This document shows positions 8,054 through 16,371 of a DNA stretch of 64,000 nt, piece by piece; position 1 is the stretch's first letter; every line of letters begins with the position of its first letter. The position numbers and the translations under genes were made by a program. The notes beneath the pieces were generated by a model. That model had not been told where the DNA came from. It worked only from the letters and a program-made list of their open reading frames with translations, and made no database searches. The stretch covers positions 124,001-188,000 of the forward strand of contig NZ_JAUSTU010000002.1 of the NCBI RefSeq assembly GCF_030813005.1. The letters run 5' to 3'. The DNA is from Robertmurraya andreesenii. Its GTDB lineage: Bacteria; Bacillota; Bacilli; Bacillales; Cytobacillaceae.

Positions 8054-9112
8054 ATGGAAAAAATAGATGACTTAAAACTAAATGTAAGTTTATTACGTAG
8101 GAAAGTACCGAATCTAACAAGTGCAGCCAGGCTAGTTGGCTTGCGACCAGCTACCGTTTCTAATCTATGCACTGGAAAAATACCTGTTGGTAGAGCGGAA
8201 GTTCGAACCTTAGTTGCACTGGCATCATTAGCCGATTGCAGATTAGATGATTTGATTATCAAAGTTGAGAAAACCGAAATGATAGAAACCCAAATTAAAA
8301 CTTTAGATTTATTTGCTCCATTAGCAAAAGGAGGTACTGTAGGTTTGGTTGCTCGCCCAGGAATGGGGCAGCTCGTTTTATTAGCAGAATTACTTTATCG
8401 GTTAAAGAATCAAGCATATAAAACAATCTTTTTAATGCCTGAAGGTGAACACCGAGGATTAAGTGATGTCACTGAAAATGCAGAAATTATTACAAAGACA
8501 ATTGAAGAAACATATGACAAGATTGCGAATATTGGCGGGGAGCAAGATATTATATTTGTTGCAGACAGAACCCATGTGATTACAGGTGGCATCCAACAAC
8601 TACAGGAGAATCTTCATGGGATTGGAATTCATTCTGTTACAACTTTCCTCGTTGATTTGACAGGTGAAGTTGTTGATGAAGATTTACCTTATGGACCACT
8701 TGAAACATTATGGCAATTCGATGCTGACCTTGTTGCAAGACATCGCTATCCAGCCGTTAATCCTTTAAGTTCAACATCATCGATTCTCGAAGGAGCTCAT
8801 TTAGATCAGGAACACTTTGTAATTCAACAAAAAGCTCTAAAAATTCTTCGACGTTATCGGGAACTCCGTTCATTAGTGAATGTTAGCGGGATTGAAAAGA
8901 TTCCGACTTCTGAGTTACAAACGTATCGAAGAGGCGAGAGACTTGAAGCGTATTTAACTCAGCCTTTTTATATTGCCGAGTCCTTTACAATGAATCCAGG
9001 CAAAGCGGTTAGTCTTCAAGATACTTTGAATGATGTGAAAGAAATTATGAACGGTGCCGTTGATTCTAAAAATGTATCAGAATTAGAGTTTATTGGGAAT
9101 TTACAATCCTAG
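8054..9112 (+). CDS. HTH protein with a body derived from F1-ATP synthase beta subunit
   Basis: Residues 1-70 look like a Cro-type helix-turn-helix (SAARLVGLRPATVSNLCTGK). From about aa 78 on, the protein follows AtpD. IETQIKTLDLFAPLAKGG corresponds to the AtpD segment before the P-loop. YPAVNPLSSTSSIL, QEHFVIQQ and RRYRELRSLV correspond to the AtpD YPAVDPLASTSR region and beyond. LTQPFYIAESFT and KEIMNG match its C-terminal domain. The beta-barrel domain is absent, and the P-loop reads ARPGMGQL where AtpD has GGAGVGKT, so the Lys and Thr are lost. This predicts weak or no ATP hydrolysis. It is probably a DNA-binding regulator with a nucleotide-sensing or structural F1-like domain. It is followed after 23 bp by an acetamidase/formamidase gene. 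Confidence 0.75.
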   Translation: MEKIDDLKLNVSLLRRKVPNLTSAARLVGLRPATVSNLCTGKIPVGRAEVRTLVALASLADCRLDDLIIKVEKTEMIETQIKTLDLFAPLAKGGTVGLVARPGMGQLVLLAELLYRLKNQAYKTIFLMPEGEHRGLSDVTENAEIITKTIEETYDKIANIGGEQDIIFVADRTHVITGGIQQLQENLHGIGIHSVTTFLVDLTGEVVDEDLPYGPLETLWQFDADLVARHRYPAVNPLSSTSSILEGAHLDQEHFVIQQKALKILRRYRELRSLVNVSGIEKIPTSELQTYRRGERLEAYLTQPFYIAESFTMNPGKAVSLQDTLNDVKEIMNGAVDSKNVSELEFIGNLQS

Positions 9113-9135
9113 GATTTGAAAGTAGGTCTTCACAT

Positions 9136-10092
9136 ATGTCAAAAATCCATCGATTAAACCCGAGTTCAAAGTCACTCCATGGTTTCTTCAGTAAAGATTT
9201 AGAACCCGCATTAGAAATAGATTCAGGGGATACAGTTCATTTTCAAACACTAGACAGTGCATGGGGTGTCGAGAAGCGGAAAGCATTAGGGGAACCAAGA
9301 ACAAGATTCAATGATGTTCAATCTTCCCGGATGCCAAAACAATTTGGCCATTCATTAGTCGGTCCTGTTTACATTAGGGATGCAAAGCCAGGTCAAACTT
9401 TAGAGATTAAGATTAATGAAATTATACCTAGCTCATGGGGATGGACTTCAGCAGGGGGATTTCCTAGTTACTGGAATGAGAAATTGGAAATGATCGAAGA
9501 AAAAGAAGTGATGCTAGATTTTGAATTAGATACCAATCAAATGATTGGAAAAAGTCAATTTGGAAATTTTGATTTCACTGTAAAGTTAAATCCTTTCATG
9601 GGAATTATGGGGATGCCACCCTTTATACCAGGACAACATACAACTATTTCACCTAGAAGGACGGGAGGGAATATTGACTGTAAGGAGTTACAAGCAGGGA
9701 GTACATTATATTTACCGATTGAGGTAGAGGGCGGGCTGTTTTCTACCGGAGATGGGCATGCTGTGCAGGGAGATGGAGAAGTTAGCGGGCCTGCATTAGA
9801 ATGTCCTATGGAAAAAGTAAATATAACGTTTACAGTAAGAGATGACATTCAGATTAAAATGCCAAGAGCAAAAACAAATACTGGGTGGCTAACAATGGGG
9901 TTTCATGAAAATCTTGAAGAAGCAATGTGGATAGCTTTAAGTGAGATGCTAGATTTAATGTCAGCTTTATATAAGATCTCACGAACTGAGGCGTATGCAT
10001 ACGCTTCGCTGGTCGTTGACCTGCGAATAACTCAAATTGTTAATGTTTGCAAAGGTGTTCATGCATTTCTCCCTTTTCACGCATTAGGATAA
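9136..10092 (+). CDS. Acetamidase/formamidase family protein
   Basis: The 318-aa protein belongs to the FmdA_AmdA family, which hydrolyses formamide, acetamide or related short amides to ammonia and the acid. Family-type segments include SGDTVHFQT near aa 30, GHSLVGPVYI near aa 75, IPGQHTTISPRRTGGNID near aa 164 and GDGHAVQGDGEVSG near aa 207. The length is normal. It sits 23 bp after the HTH/AtpD-like gene and 85 bp before a hydrolase gene, so the three probably work in one catabolic unit. The natural substrate is not evident. Confidence 0.85.
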   Translation: MSKIHRLNPSSKSLHGFFSKDLEPALEIDSGDTVHFQTLDSAWGVEKRKALGEPRTRFNDVQSSRMPKQFGHSLVGPVYIRDAKPGQTLEIKINEIIPSSWGWTSAGGFPSYWNEKLEMIEEKEVMLDFELDTNQMIGKSQFGNFDFTVKLNPFMGIMGMPPFIPGQHTTISPRRTGGNIDCKELQAGSTLYLPIEVEGGLFSTGDGHAVQGDGEVSGPALECPMEKVNITFTVRDDIQIKMPRAKTNTGWLTMGFHENLEEAMWIALSEMLDLMSALYKISRTEAYAYASLVVDLRITQIVNVCKGVHAFLPFHALG

Positions 10093-10177
10093 TAGAAGAT
10101 TCAATTTCATAAACTGCACACTTTGCTCAAACTAAATTAAAAATCCATTACTTTATAAAAAAGGTGGGAATGACCAA

Positions 10178-10915
10178 ATGATTTATAACGATAGTTGGGT
10201 TGATAATAATGGTATTAACATACACTTTGTGGAAACAAATGCAAATTTAAAGGAGGAGACTCCTTTGGTAATTATTCCTGGACTTTCGGAATCGGCAGAA
10301 GATTATATTTCTGTAATTGAAAATCTTTCCCCTAGACACTGTATCATTATCACACTTAGGGGGCGTGGCAAAAGCGCCACTCCAGAAACTGGATATAGTT
10401 TGGATGATCATATCAGTGATATAGAAGCTGTTGTTAAACATCTGGAGCTAAAAGACTTTATTTTATTCGGCTACTCTAGAAGCGTTTCATATGTACTTAA
10501 ATACTCGCTACAAAACAAAAACTTAGTTAAAGGATTAATCATTGGTGACTATCCTGCTATTCATACACAACTCCCACAAGGGTGGGTTGAGTTTTTCTCA
10601 TCTTTACCGCCTTGGAGGGGAAAACCTCTATCCCAAAGAATGAGTCATACAGCATTATATGGAATACAAAAAGAGTCAGCTCAGGTAATATTTTGGGATG
10701 ATTTATCATCGATTGAATGCCCCGTCCTTATTATTCGTGCTGGAAAACCTGGAGCAGCGTTATCGTTAGAAGCCGGTGAACAATATTTAGAGAAAATGCC
10801 CCAAGCAAACTTAGTCGTATTCGATGAATCGGATCATAATATTTTTGAACCTAATTTAGATACATTCATACAAACTATAGATTTATTTATGAATAAATGT
10901 CATGCAGGAATTTGA
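10178..10915 (+). CDS. Alpha/beta-fold hydrolase with altered nucleophile elbow
   Basis: The 245-aa protein has the alpha/beta-hydrolase pattern: TPLVIIPGLSESAEDY (oxyanion region), LRGRGKSATP, the nucleophile elbow LFGYSRSVSY near aa 98, ECPVLIIRAGKPG, and DESDHNIFEP with the catalytic His near aa 228. The elbow reads G-Y-S-R-S; the usual last Gly is Ser. Ribosome site AAGGTGGG. It is probably the last gene of the operon starting at 8054, perhaps acting on an ester or amide upstream or downstream of the acetamidase step. Confidence 0.8.
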   Translation: MIYNDSWVDNNGINIHFVETNANLKEETPLVIIPGLSESAEDYISVIENLSPRHCIIITLRGRGKSATPETGYSLDDHISDIEAVVKHLELKDFILFGYSRSVSYVLKYSLQNKNLVKGLIIGDYPAIHTQLPQGWVEFFSSLPPWRGKPLSQRMSHTALYGIQKESAQVIFWDDLSSIECPVLIIRAGKPGAALSLEAGEQYLEKMPQANLVVFDESDHNIFEPNLDTFIQTIDLFMNKCHAGI

Positions 10916-10923
10916 GAGCTATC

Positions 10924-10948
10924 GCCCCTTTTTAGGGGTTTTTCTTTT
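10924..10948 (+). terminator. Weak terminator after the hydrolase gene
   Basis: CCCC-TTTTTA-GGGG followed by TTTTTCTTTT. The stem is short but the T-run is good. Confidence 0.5.
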
Positions 10949-11121
10949 ATATGGAGTACCAAAGCAGCGAGACTTCTCAAGTACTTCTCCTATTTTTACC
11001 TTTCTTCATTTCGGCTTTAGATTTTATCTGATATGACACGAATAGCAACATTGGTGTAAATGATTGTTGGTAGAAAAAATTTTAATAACGGTACATACTA
11101 AATATAGGAGGTATGAAAAAT

Positions 11122-11553
11122 ATGATAAATACGAATTTGAAGAAACTACGATTGCATCATAAATTAACACAAGAAGAGGTTGCTCTCAGGATTAATGTGT
11201 CAAGACAGGTGGTTGCAAAATGGGAAAAGGGTGAATCAACACCTGATTTAGGGCATTCTCAGGCGTTAGCCAAATTGTATAACGTTTCTCTTGATAATTT
11301 AGTGAATTTTGACGGAGAGGATACGAACTTGATTATACCACCGAAGGGAAAGTACTTTTTTGGAGTTGCTAAAATAGGAGACCGTGGGCAAATCGTTGTT
11401 CCTAAAAAGGCACGTGATGTATTTCAAATAAAACCAGGGGACGCTCTTGTTATTTTAGGAGATGAAGATCGAGGTCTTGCAATTGTACCAGAAAAGATGA
11501 TGTATGCATTTTTAAATCTTGTACAAACTCCGTTTCATAAGGAGGATGAATGA
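11122..11553 (+). CDS. HTH (XRE) - AbrB/SpoVT fusion regulator
   Basis: The N-terminal XRE helix-turn-helix (about aa 5-60, LTQEEVALRINVSRQVVAKW) is followed by a SpoVT/AbrB swapped-hairpin domain (about aa 80-125, IGDRGQIVVPKKARDVFQIK). AGGAGG at 11106-11111 is 10 nt before the ATG at 11122 and only 1 nt before the ATG at 11113, so I choose 11122. The stop overlaps the start of the ABC ATPase (ATGA), so it is probably the local regulator of the exporter. Confidence 0.85.
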   Translation: MINTNLKKLRLHHKLTQEEVALRINVSRQVVAKWEKGESTPDLGHSQALAKLYNVSLDNLVNFDGEDTNLIIPPKGKYFFGVAKIGDRGQIVVPKKARDVFQIKPGDALVILGDEDRGLAIVPEKMMYAFLNLVQTPFHKEDE

Positions 11554-12287
11554 TGGATTATGCAATTTCGATGAATCACTTAACGAAAAAATACAATGAA
11601 AAAACAGTGGTTGATGAAGTATCATTTTCCATCAAAAAGGGGGAGTTGTTTGGTTTATTAGGTGTAAACGGAGCAGGGAAAACAACATTAATCAAAATGC
11701 TGTGTTGCTTAATATCTCCTACAAACGGTCAAGCCTCTATACTAGGATATGATATTAAAAAAAATCAAGAACAAGTCAAGGAAATAATCGCAGTCTCCCC
11801 GCAAGAAACGGCGATTGCACCTAATTTAACAGTTCGTGAAAACTTGGAATTAATGGCTGGCATTCATGGATACACAAAAAAAGAGGTAAAAGAAAAAACT
11901 GCAAATATGATTGCTAATTTTTCATTACGGCCCTATGAAAATCAAAAAAGTAAAAAGTTGTCTGGTGGTTGGCAACGGAAACTCAGCATTGCCCTTGCCC
12001 TCATTTCAGAACCTGAAATTTTGTTTTTAGATGAGCCTACATTAGGCTTGGATATTTTAGGACGGCGGGAATTATGGGCTCTAATTGAAAAATTAAAAGA
12101 AAAAACAACCATTGTATTAACAACTCACTATTTAGAAGAAGCAGAAGCTTTATGTGATCGTATTTGTGTCATGAGAGATGGACAAGTAAAGGCAATCGGG
12201 ACAGTCGAAGAACTGATGTTTATGACAAACACTGAAAACTTCGAGGATACCTTTGTGAAAATTGTTACAAAGGAGGAGCTCGTATGA
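11550..12287 (+). CDS. ABC transporter ATP-binding protein
   Basis: A 245-aa ABC ATPase of the ABC-2 exporter type. It has Walker A GVNGAGKTTLIKML, a Q-loop SPQE, signature LSGGWQRKLSIA, Walker B ILFLDEPTLGLD and H-loop TTHYLEEAE. It overlaps the regulator and the permease by ATGA on both sides, forming a three-gene operon. It powers the partner permease, probably for drug or peptide export or self-protection; substrate unknown. Confidence 0.93.
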   Translation: MMDYAISMNHLTKKYNEKTVVDEVSFSIKKGELFGLLGVNGAGKTTLIKMLCCLISPTNGQASILGYDIKKNQEQVKEIIAVSPQETAIAPNLTVRENLELMAGIHGYTKKEVKEKTANMIANFSLRPYENQKSKKLSGGWQRKLSIALALISEPEILFLDEPTLGLDILGRRELWALIEKLKEKTTIVLTTHYLEEAEALCDRICVMRDGQVKAIGTVEELMFMTNTENFEDTFVKIVTKEELV

Positions 12288-13015
12288 AAACCATTGTTTT
12301 TGCTGATCGAGTAATGAAGGAGATCATTAGGGATCCGATTTCGTTGTTTTTTGGTCTGGCATTTCCTCTCATTTTACTAGTACTCCTATCAGCGATTAAC
12401 AGCAGTATCCCTGCGGACTTATTTAATATTTCCTCATTAGCTCCAGGTATTGCCGTGTTTGGCCTTTCCTTTATGGCATTGTTTGCGGCTCAAGTATTAG
12501 CAAAAGATCGTGCTAGTTCTTTTTTAACTAGATTATTTACAACACCGATGACGGCTCATAATTTTATTTTAGGATATATGTTACCTCTGATTACAATGTC
12601 AGTTATACAAGTAGCGTTTTGCCTGTTAGCAGCATTATTTCTAGGGCTTGATTTTACCATTACAATTTTTGCGGTAATTATTATAATGATACCTATGGCG
12701 TTTGTTTATATTGGCATTGGTCTGATCTGTGGAACGTTGTTTACCGAAAAGGCCGCAGTAGGAATTTGTGGTGCTCTCCTTACTAATGTTTCGGCATGGT
12801 TATCAGGAGTTTGGTTTGATTTAGAGTTAGTAGGAGGAATTTTTATGGACATCGCTAATGTACTGCCATTTGTCCATTCGGTTGAAGTCGGTAAAGCTGT
12901 TTTGAATGGACATTTTACAAACATGTTTCCACATCTTTGGTGGGTAATTAGTTATGCGGTTATAATCATGGTTATCTCAATAATTGTCTTTAAAAAGAAA
13001 ACTCAAGAAGTCTAG
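12284..13015 (+). CDS. ABC-2 type permease
   Basis: A 243-aa integral membrane protein with about six helices: one after the N-terminal amphipathic segment (FGLAFPLILLVLLSAI) and a set from aa 60 to the end. It matches the ABC2_membrane layout. The start overlaps the ATPase stop. It is the membrane half of the exporter controlled by the upstream HTH-AbrB protein. Confidence 0.9.
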   Translation: MKTIVFADRVMKEIIRDPISLFFGLAFPLILLVLLSAINSSIPADLFNISSLAPGIAVFGLSFMALFAAQVLAKDRASSFLTRLFTTPMTAHNFILGYMLPLITMSVIQVAFCLLAALFLGLDFTITIFAVIIIMIPMAFVYIGIGLICGTLFTEKAAVGICGALLTNVSAWLSGVWFDLELVGGIFMDIANVLPFVHSVEVGKAVLNGHFTNMFPHLWWVISYAVIIMVISIIVFKKKTQEV

Positions 13016-13206
13016 GCTAATGAATTTTGATTACCAAGAATATAAGCTAACATTAATATTAGTTTGTGAATGAATGTATTGCTGGCCTTTAAGAAGGAGA
13101 AGTACCCTTTTTGTTGAAGTTATTGAACTATGGGGCAGCTTAATGGAACAACTAGCAAGGATAAAAAATATAGTCTTTTATATATAGCTGATGAAGGAGT
13201 GAGTCT

Positions 13207-13731
13207 ATGCGAGATAAAGAGAAAATCTTTTATGAACGAAGTACAGATGAGCTACGGATGAAGAGCATACGTGCACAAAAACTGACTCAAGATTTTAAAA
13301 ATTGTCCAATTGAAGATTCAAATAGTAAAGAGGCTATTATAAAGGAACTGTTTGGAAGTGTTGGCTTTAGTCCGAGTATTGAACACAATTTCCATTGTGA
13401 CTTAGGATACAACCTTCACGTTGGAGATCATTTCTATACAGGTTTTAATTGTACAATATTAGATATGGCAGAAGTAAGAGTTGGCGATAACTGTATGATT
13501 GGTCCGAATGTGGGACTATATGCTGCTGGTCATTCAATAGAGCCTAAAGACAGGAATTAGAGTGGCTATGCCATAGGAAACGATGTTTGGATAGGCGGAA
13601 TTTGTGTTATCTTACCTGGGACTACAATTGGAGATAACTCAATAGTTGCTGCGGGCTTAATTGTAACGAAAGATGTTCCTTCGAATGTAATAGTAGCTGA
13701 AAACCCTGCAAAAATACTAAAGAACATATAA
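13207..13731 (+). pseudogene. Broken maltose/galactoside O-acetyltransferase-like gene
   Basis: Residues 1-117 carry the Maa N-terminal domain (FYERSTDELRMKSIRAQ) and the first hexapeptide repeats (NLHVGDHFYTGFNCTI). A TAG stop at 13558-13560 follows KDRN. The same frame continues to TAA at 13731 with the expected end: IGNDVWIGGI, LPGTTIGDNS, NPAKILKNI. The stretch around the stop also looks a few residues shorter than in intact family members (expected S-G-L/Y-E-x-G-K-P-I/V before IG). GNAT-type folds are excluded; this is a left-handed beta-helix enzyme using acetyl-CoA. It is probably inactive. Confidence 0.85.
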
Positions 13732-13839
13732 GGTTGTGAAGGATACTTAAACTAACACGACGAGCTAAACTTCAATAACAAAATCAGCCAATAAAGCCGA
13801 GAATATACGGAATTTTATTCATCCTTGTATGATCTCAAT

Positions 13840-13882
13840 AAGAAGAACAGCCTTTCTTCATAGTAAATAGACTGTTCTTCTT
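13840..13882. repeat. Inverted repeat AAGAAGAACAG / CTGTTCTTCTT
   Basis: Perfect 11-bp arms around a 21-base loop in the intergenic DNA before the IS110. There is no T-run on either side, so it is not a clear terminator. Confidence 0.5.
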
Positions 13883-14076
13883 CAACTGCCGGGTGCGTTA
13901 ATCCAAGATTAATGCTATTTTTGTTAAATTTATTGAACTAAACCAGCTAATAGTTTGTCAATAATTTTCAATAAAAAATTTAAATCATAAATGATATACT
14001 AAAAAAGCGCATGACAAATAAACCTTCCGTTATACACCTTCTGGAAGGTTTTGTTTTATTTAGTTAGATATAGGTA

Positions 14077-15312
14077 TTATTCTATATCTTGGAAAGTCGT
14101 TCTGCTTTTTAATAAGGCGAAAATCCAATGTAAGAGCTTATTTACGCAAGCAATCACAGCTACTTTAAACGGTTTTCCTTCTTCGCGTTTCTTATCATAA
14201 AACTCACGTAATCTCTTATTACACGGGATGATTTCATCCGTTGTTTTCTGTTTTCGACAATCACGAATGGCACAACGAACAGCTATATATAAGGCATGCC
14301 GAAGTCTGCTTGAACCTCTTTTAGTAATACGGTTTTGAGTAGCTCTAAATTTACCAGATTCAAATACACTAGGATCAACACCAGCGAAAGCTACAAGCTT
14401 TTTAGGATGGTTAAATCGATCTATCTCACCGATTTCAGAAATAATCGTGGCAGCGATTTTTTCTCCAATACCGGGGATGGATTTGATAATATTATATTCT
14501 TCAATTTCTTTAGCGAGAGCGTCTATCTCTGACTCTAATTTTGATAGATGCTCTTTGTATTGAAGAATAATGTTAATATACATACCTAAGCTTAATATAT
14601 GACTCTGGTAGACTGTCTTTTCAAAAGGATTCCGAGCCGCAGCCATTTTAAGTTCTAGAGCTTTTTCATTTGCCCATCTGATTGAGCGACTTTTACATAA
14701 TTCCTTAATCTTATTCGCAATTGTTTCGTCACTGGCTTTTAATATGTCTTCAGATGACGGAAACTCTTGTAATAATAAGAGTGATACCACAGAATACAGA
14801 TCGCCAAAAACCCCTCGATATTCAGGAAATACCTGATCAAGTACAGCCTGAAATTGAAGCTTAGTTTGAATCATAACGCCTGTAATATTTTCGTGTTGTC
14901 TCGTAAGATTACGAAGGTTTAATAACTGAATTCCTCGCTTTTTATATGGCTCTAATTCCTCTTTATAATACAATTCACAGAGTAGGTATGCATCAACCGC
15001 ATCTGTCTTTACTTTTCTTAGACTTGAACTCTTCGCCTTATACGAAATTAAAGGGTTAATAATAATTAATAGATACCCACGTTCATCTAGGTATTGGACT
15101 ACTGGTGTTTGATAGTGCCCAGTTGCTTCTAAAATCACAGGAGGTTTCTGACCTGTTTCATTCTGTACTTGATCTAAAAACTCTACAAGTAAACCAAGTC
15201 CCTCCAGAGTATGAGATACTTTAAAACTCTTACGAAATGGTTTGCCTTTATCTACAAAAGCTTGAACCTGACTTTCCCCCTTTGAAATATCCAGACCAAC
15301 GACTGGATTCAT
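14077..15312 (-). CDS. IS110-family transposase (DEDD recombinase)
   Basis: A complete 411-aa transposase. The N-terminal RuvC-like DEDD domain has VGLDISKG (Asp6), VILEATGHY (Glu) and KTDAVDAYL (two Asp). The C-terminal transposase_20 domain begins about aa 265 with SIPGIGEKIAATIISEIG and carries the conserved serine in KRGSSRLR near aa 335. IS110 recombinases move DNA guided by a bridge RNA made from the element end. The gene starts at ATG 15312 behind GGAGGATG. A truncated copy lies at 6133-6601. Confidence 0.95.
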   Translation of the reverse strand: MNPVVGLDISKGESQVQAFVDKGKPFRKSFKVSHTLEGLGLLVEFLDQVQNETGQKPPVILEATGHYQTPVVQYLDERGYLLIIINPLISYKAKSSSLRKVKTDAVDAYLLCELYYKEELEPYKKRGIQLLNLRNLTRQHENITGVMIQTKLQFQAVLDQVFPEYRGVFGDLYSVVSLLLLQEFPSSEDILKASDETIANKIKELCKSRSIRWANEKALELKMAAARNPFEKTVYQSHILSLGMYINIILQYKEHLSKLESEIDALAKEIEEYNIIKSIPGIGEKIAATIISEIGEIDRFNHPKKLVAFAGVDPSVFESGKFRATQNRITKRGSSRLRHALYIAVRCAIRDCRKQKTTDEIIPCNKRLREFYDKKREEGKPFKVAVIACVNKLLHWIFALLKSRTTFQDIE

Positions 15313-15568
15313 CCTCCATCATCTCCTAATCTCTTATTTGCCGGTACCCCTTCTCCTTCTTGCAGTGTCACAGCTTCGCTTGTTATACGAGATCTATGTC
15401 CCAACCAGCCTCAATCATGTTTCTACAAGTAGGGGGCAAACTGTTTAGCTAACGGGATCTAGGTCCCACGGGCAGTTACGTTTTACCCCGGCTACCGTTA
15501 TAATAAAACCATATAAAAAATGGTCAACCAGAAATATTTTCTATTCTGGTTAACCTTATAATACGAAT
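15313..15568 (-). ncRNA. Candidate bridge RNA of the IS110 element
   Basis: This conserved 256-bp non-coding end precedes the transposase. On the minus strand it begins with a hairpin (GGTTAACCAGAA/TTCTGGTTGACC arms), later carries CTGCCC (plus-strand GGGCAG at 15470-15475) and two near-identical blocks, GGGACCTAGATC and GGGACATAGATC. The flank just outside the element is GGGCAGG (15569-15575; 6859-6865 in the other copy), so CUGCCC could pair with the flank as a target guide. The family precedent is established; this RNA and its guides are inferred. Confidence 0.5.
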
Positions 15569-15637
15569 GGGCAGGATAATTTGATAAACTGACGGAATGA
15601 AATAAATAATGTCTAAGTAATAAGGAGAAGTATAAAA

Positions 15638-16024
15638 ATGGATAAAAAAATATTATTTATTCTAATTCTTCCTTTTGTGTTACTAGTATCGGGGTGTTCT
15701 GATGAAAGTTCAAATAATAATTTTCATGAAAATAGTCCACCTACAAAAGGATTTGTAGTTAAAAAGATGGAGCCTAATAAAATACTCTTTATACAGAATA
15801 TCTCTCAAGAAGAAATATCTACGAGTAGTTTAGAAGAATTATTTGAGAAAGCAAGCGTTTTTTTAGAAGAAGGAGATACAAATGGATATGTCGTTAATTT
15901 AAAACCAGAGGTTTACCAAACACTTGAGGTTGGTCAAAAAATAAATATTTGGTTCGCTGATGAACAACAGGATTCCTTGCCACCGATTGTTGGGACTAAA
16001 AAGGTGGAAATTGTAAACGATTAA
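15638..16024 (+). CDS. DUF3221-like lipoprotein, 128 aa
   Basis: A lipoprotein signal (MDKKILFILILPFVLLVSGC) with lipobox VSGC near aa 20 shows membrane anchoring on the outside. The mature part (FVVKKMEPNKILFIQNIS, then NGYVVNLKPEVYQTLEVGQKI and IWFADEQQDS) matches the layout of DUF3221 proteins such as YobA, small beta-barrel lipoproteins of unknown function in bacilli. RBS AAGGAG. Monocistronic as far as can be seen. Confidence 0.8.
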   Translation: MDKKILFILILPFVLLVSGCSDESSNNNFHENSPPTKGFVVKKMEPNKILFIQNISQEEISTSSLEELFEKASVFLEEGDTNGYVVNLKPEVYQTLEVGQKINIWFADEQQDSLPPIVGTKKVEIVND

Positions 16025-16371
16025 GATATTAGTTATTAGAAGGGTAATTTTAGGGCACCCGTTTCTTATTGAAGTAACGAGTGCATCAAGGTAGTTGAAT
16101 ATAATGTCTAAAAAGAAACAAAAAATATTAAATACAAGGAAGATGATATTTTAGAGTCCTTAACTGAGCAACTTGCTGAAGTAGGTAATTTTGACACCTT
16201 TCCATCCAGGGCAGCATTATTAGGTACTCCAGATAAAGATTTAAGGCTAATTACAGTTAGTCGCATTCTTCTTGTAATCAGATAAATAAATAATCCAATA
16301 GTTTTAATGCATTGATAGAATGAAAGAAGCGTTTCTCTTATGTATATCTTATAAATAGAAGGTGTTGTTCT
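16025..16371 (+). other. Intergenic DNA with a short coding remnant
   Basis: A start-like ATGTCTAAAAAG at 16104 is soon lost to a stop. A second frame reads EDDILESLTEQLAEVGNF and ends TVSRILLVIR near 16285. The two probably come from one small gene broken by a frameshift. Otherwise nothing is visible until the ribosome site of the next gene. Confidence 0.35.

Larger units (their letters stand above)
14037..15568 (-). mobile_element. IS110-family insertion sequence (intact)
   Basis: The element contains a 411-aa DEDD transposase and about 256 bp of leading non-coding DNA. The leading end is set by comparison with the truncated copy: identity stops after ATACGAA at 15568 (6858 in the other). 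Both copies are then followed by GGGCAGG. The other end is only estimated, near a hairpin AACCTTCC/GGAAGGTT at 14019-14050, because the second copy is cut by a REP. No terminal inverted repeats, as usual for this family. Confidence 0.85.

Noticed and set aside
8054..9112. A second ATP synthase beta subunit gene.
   Set aside because: It lacks the beta-barrel domain and the P-loop Lys/Thr, has an N-terminal HTH, and no other ATP synthase genes are nearby.
13558..13560. Recoding of the TAG stop in the acetyltransferase gene.
   Set aside because: No pyrrolysine system is expected in this group, and the nearby small deletion speaks for simple gene decay.
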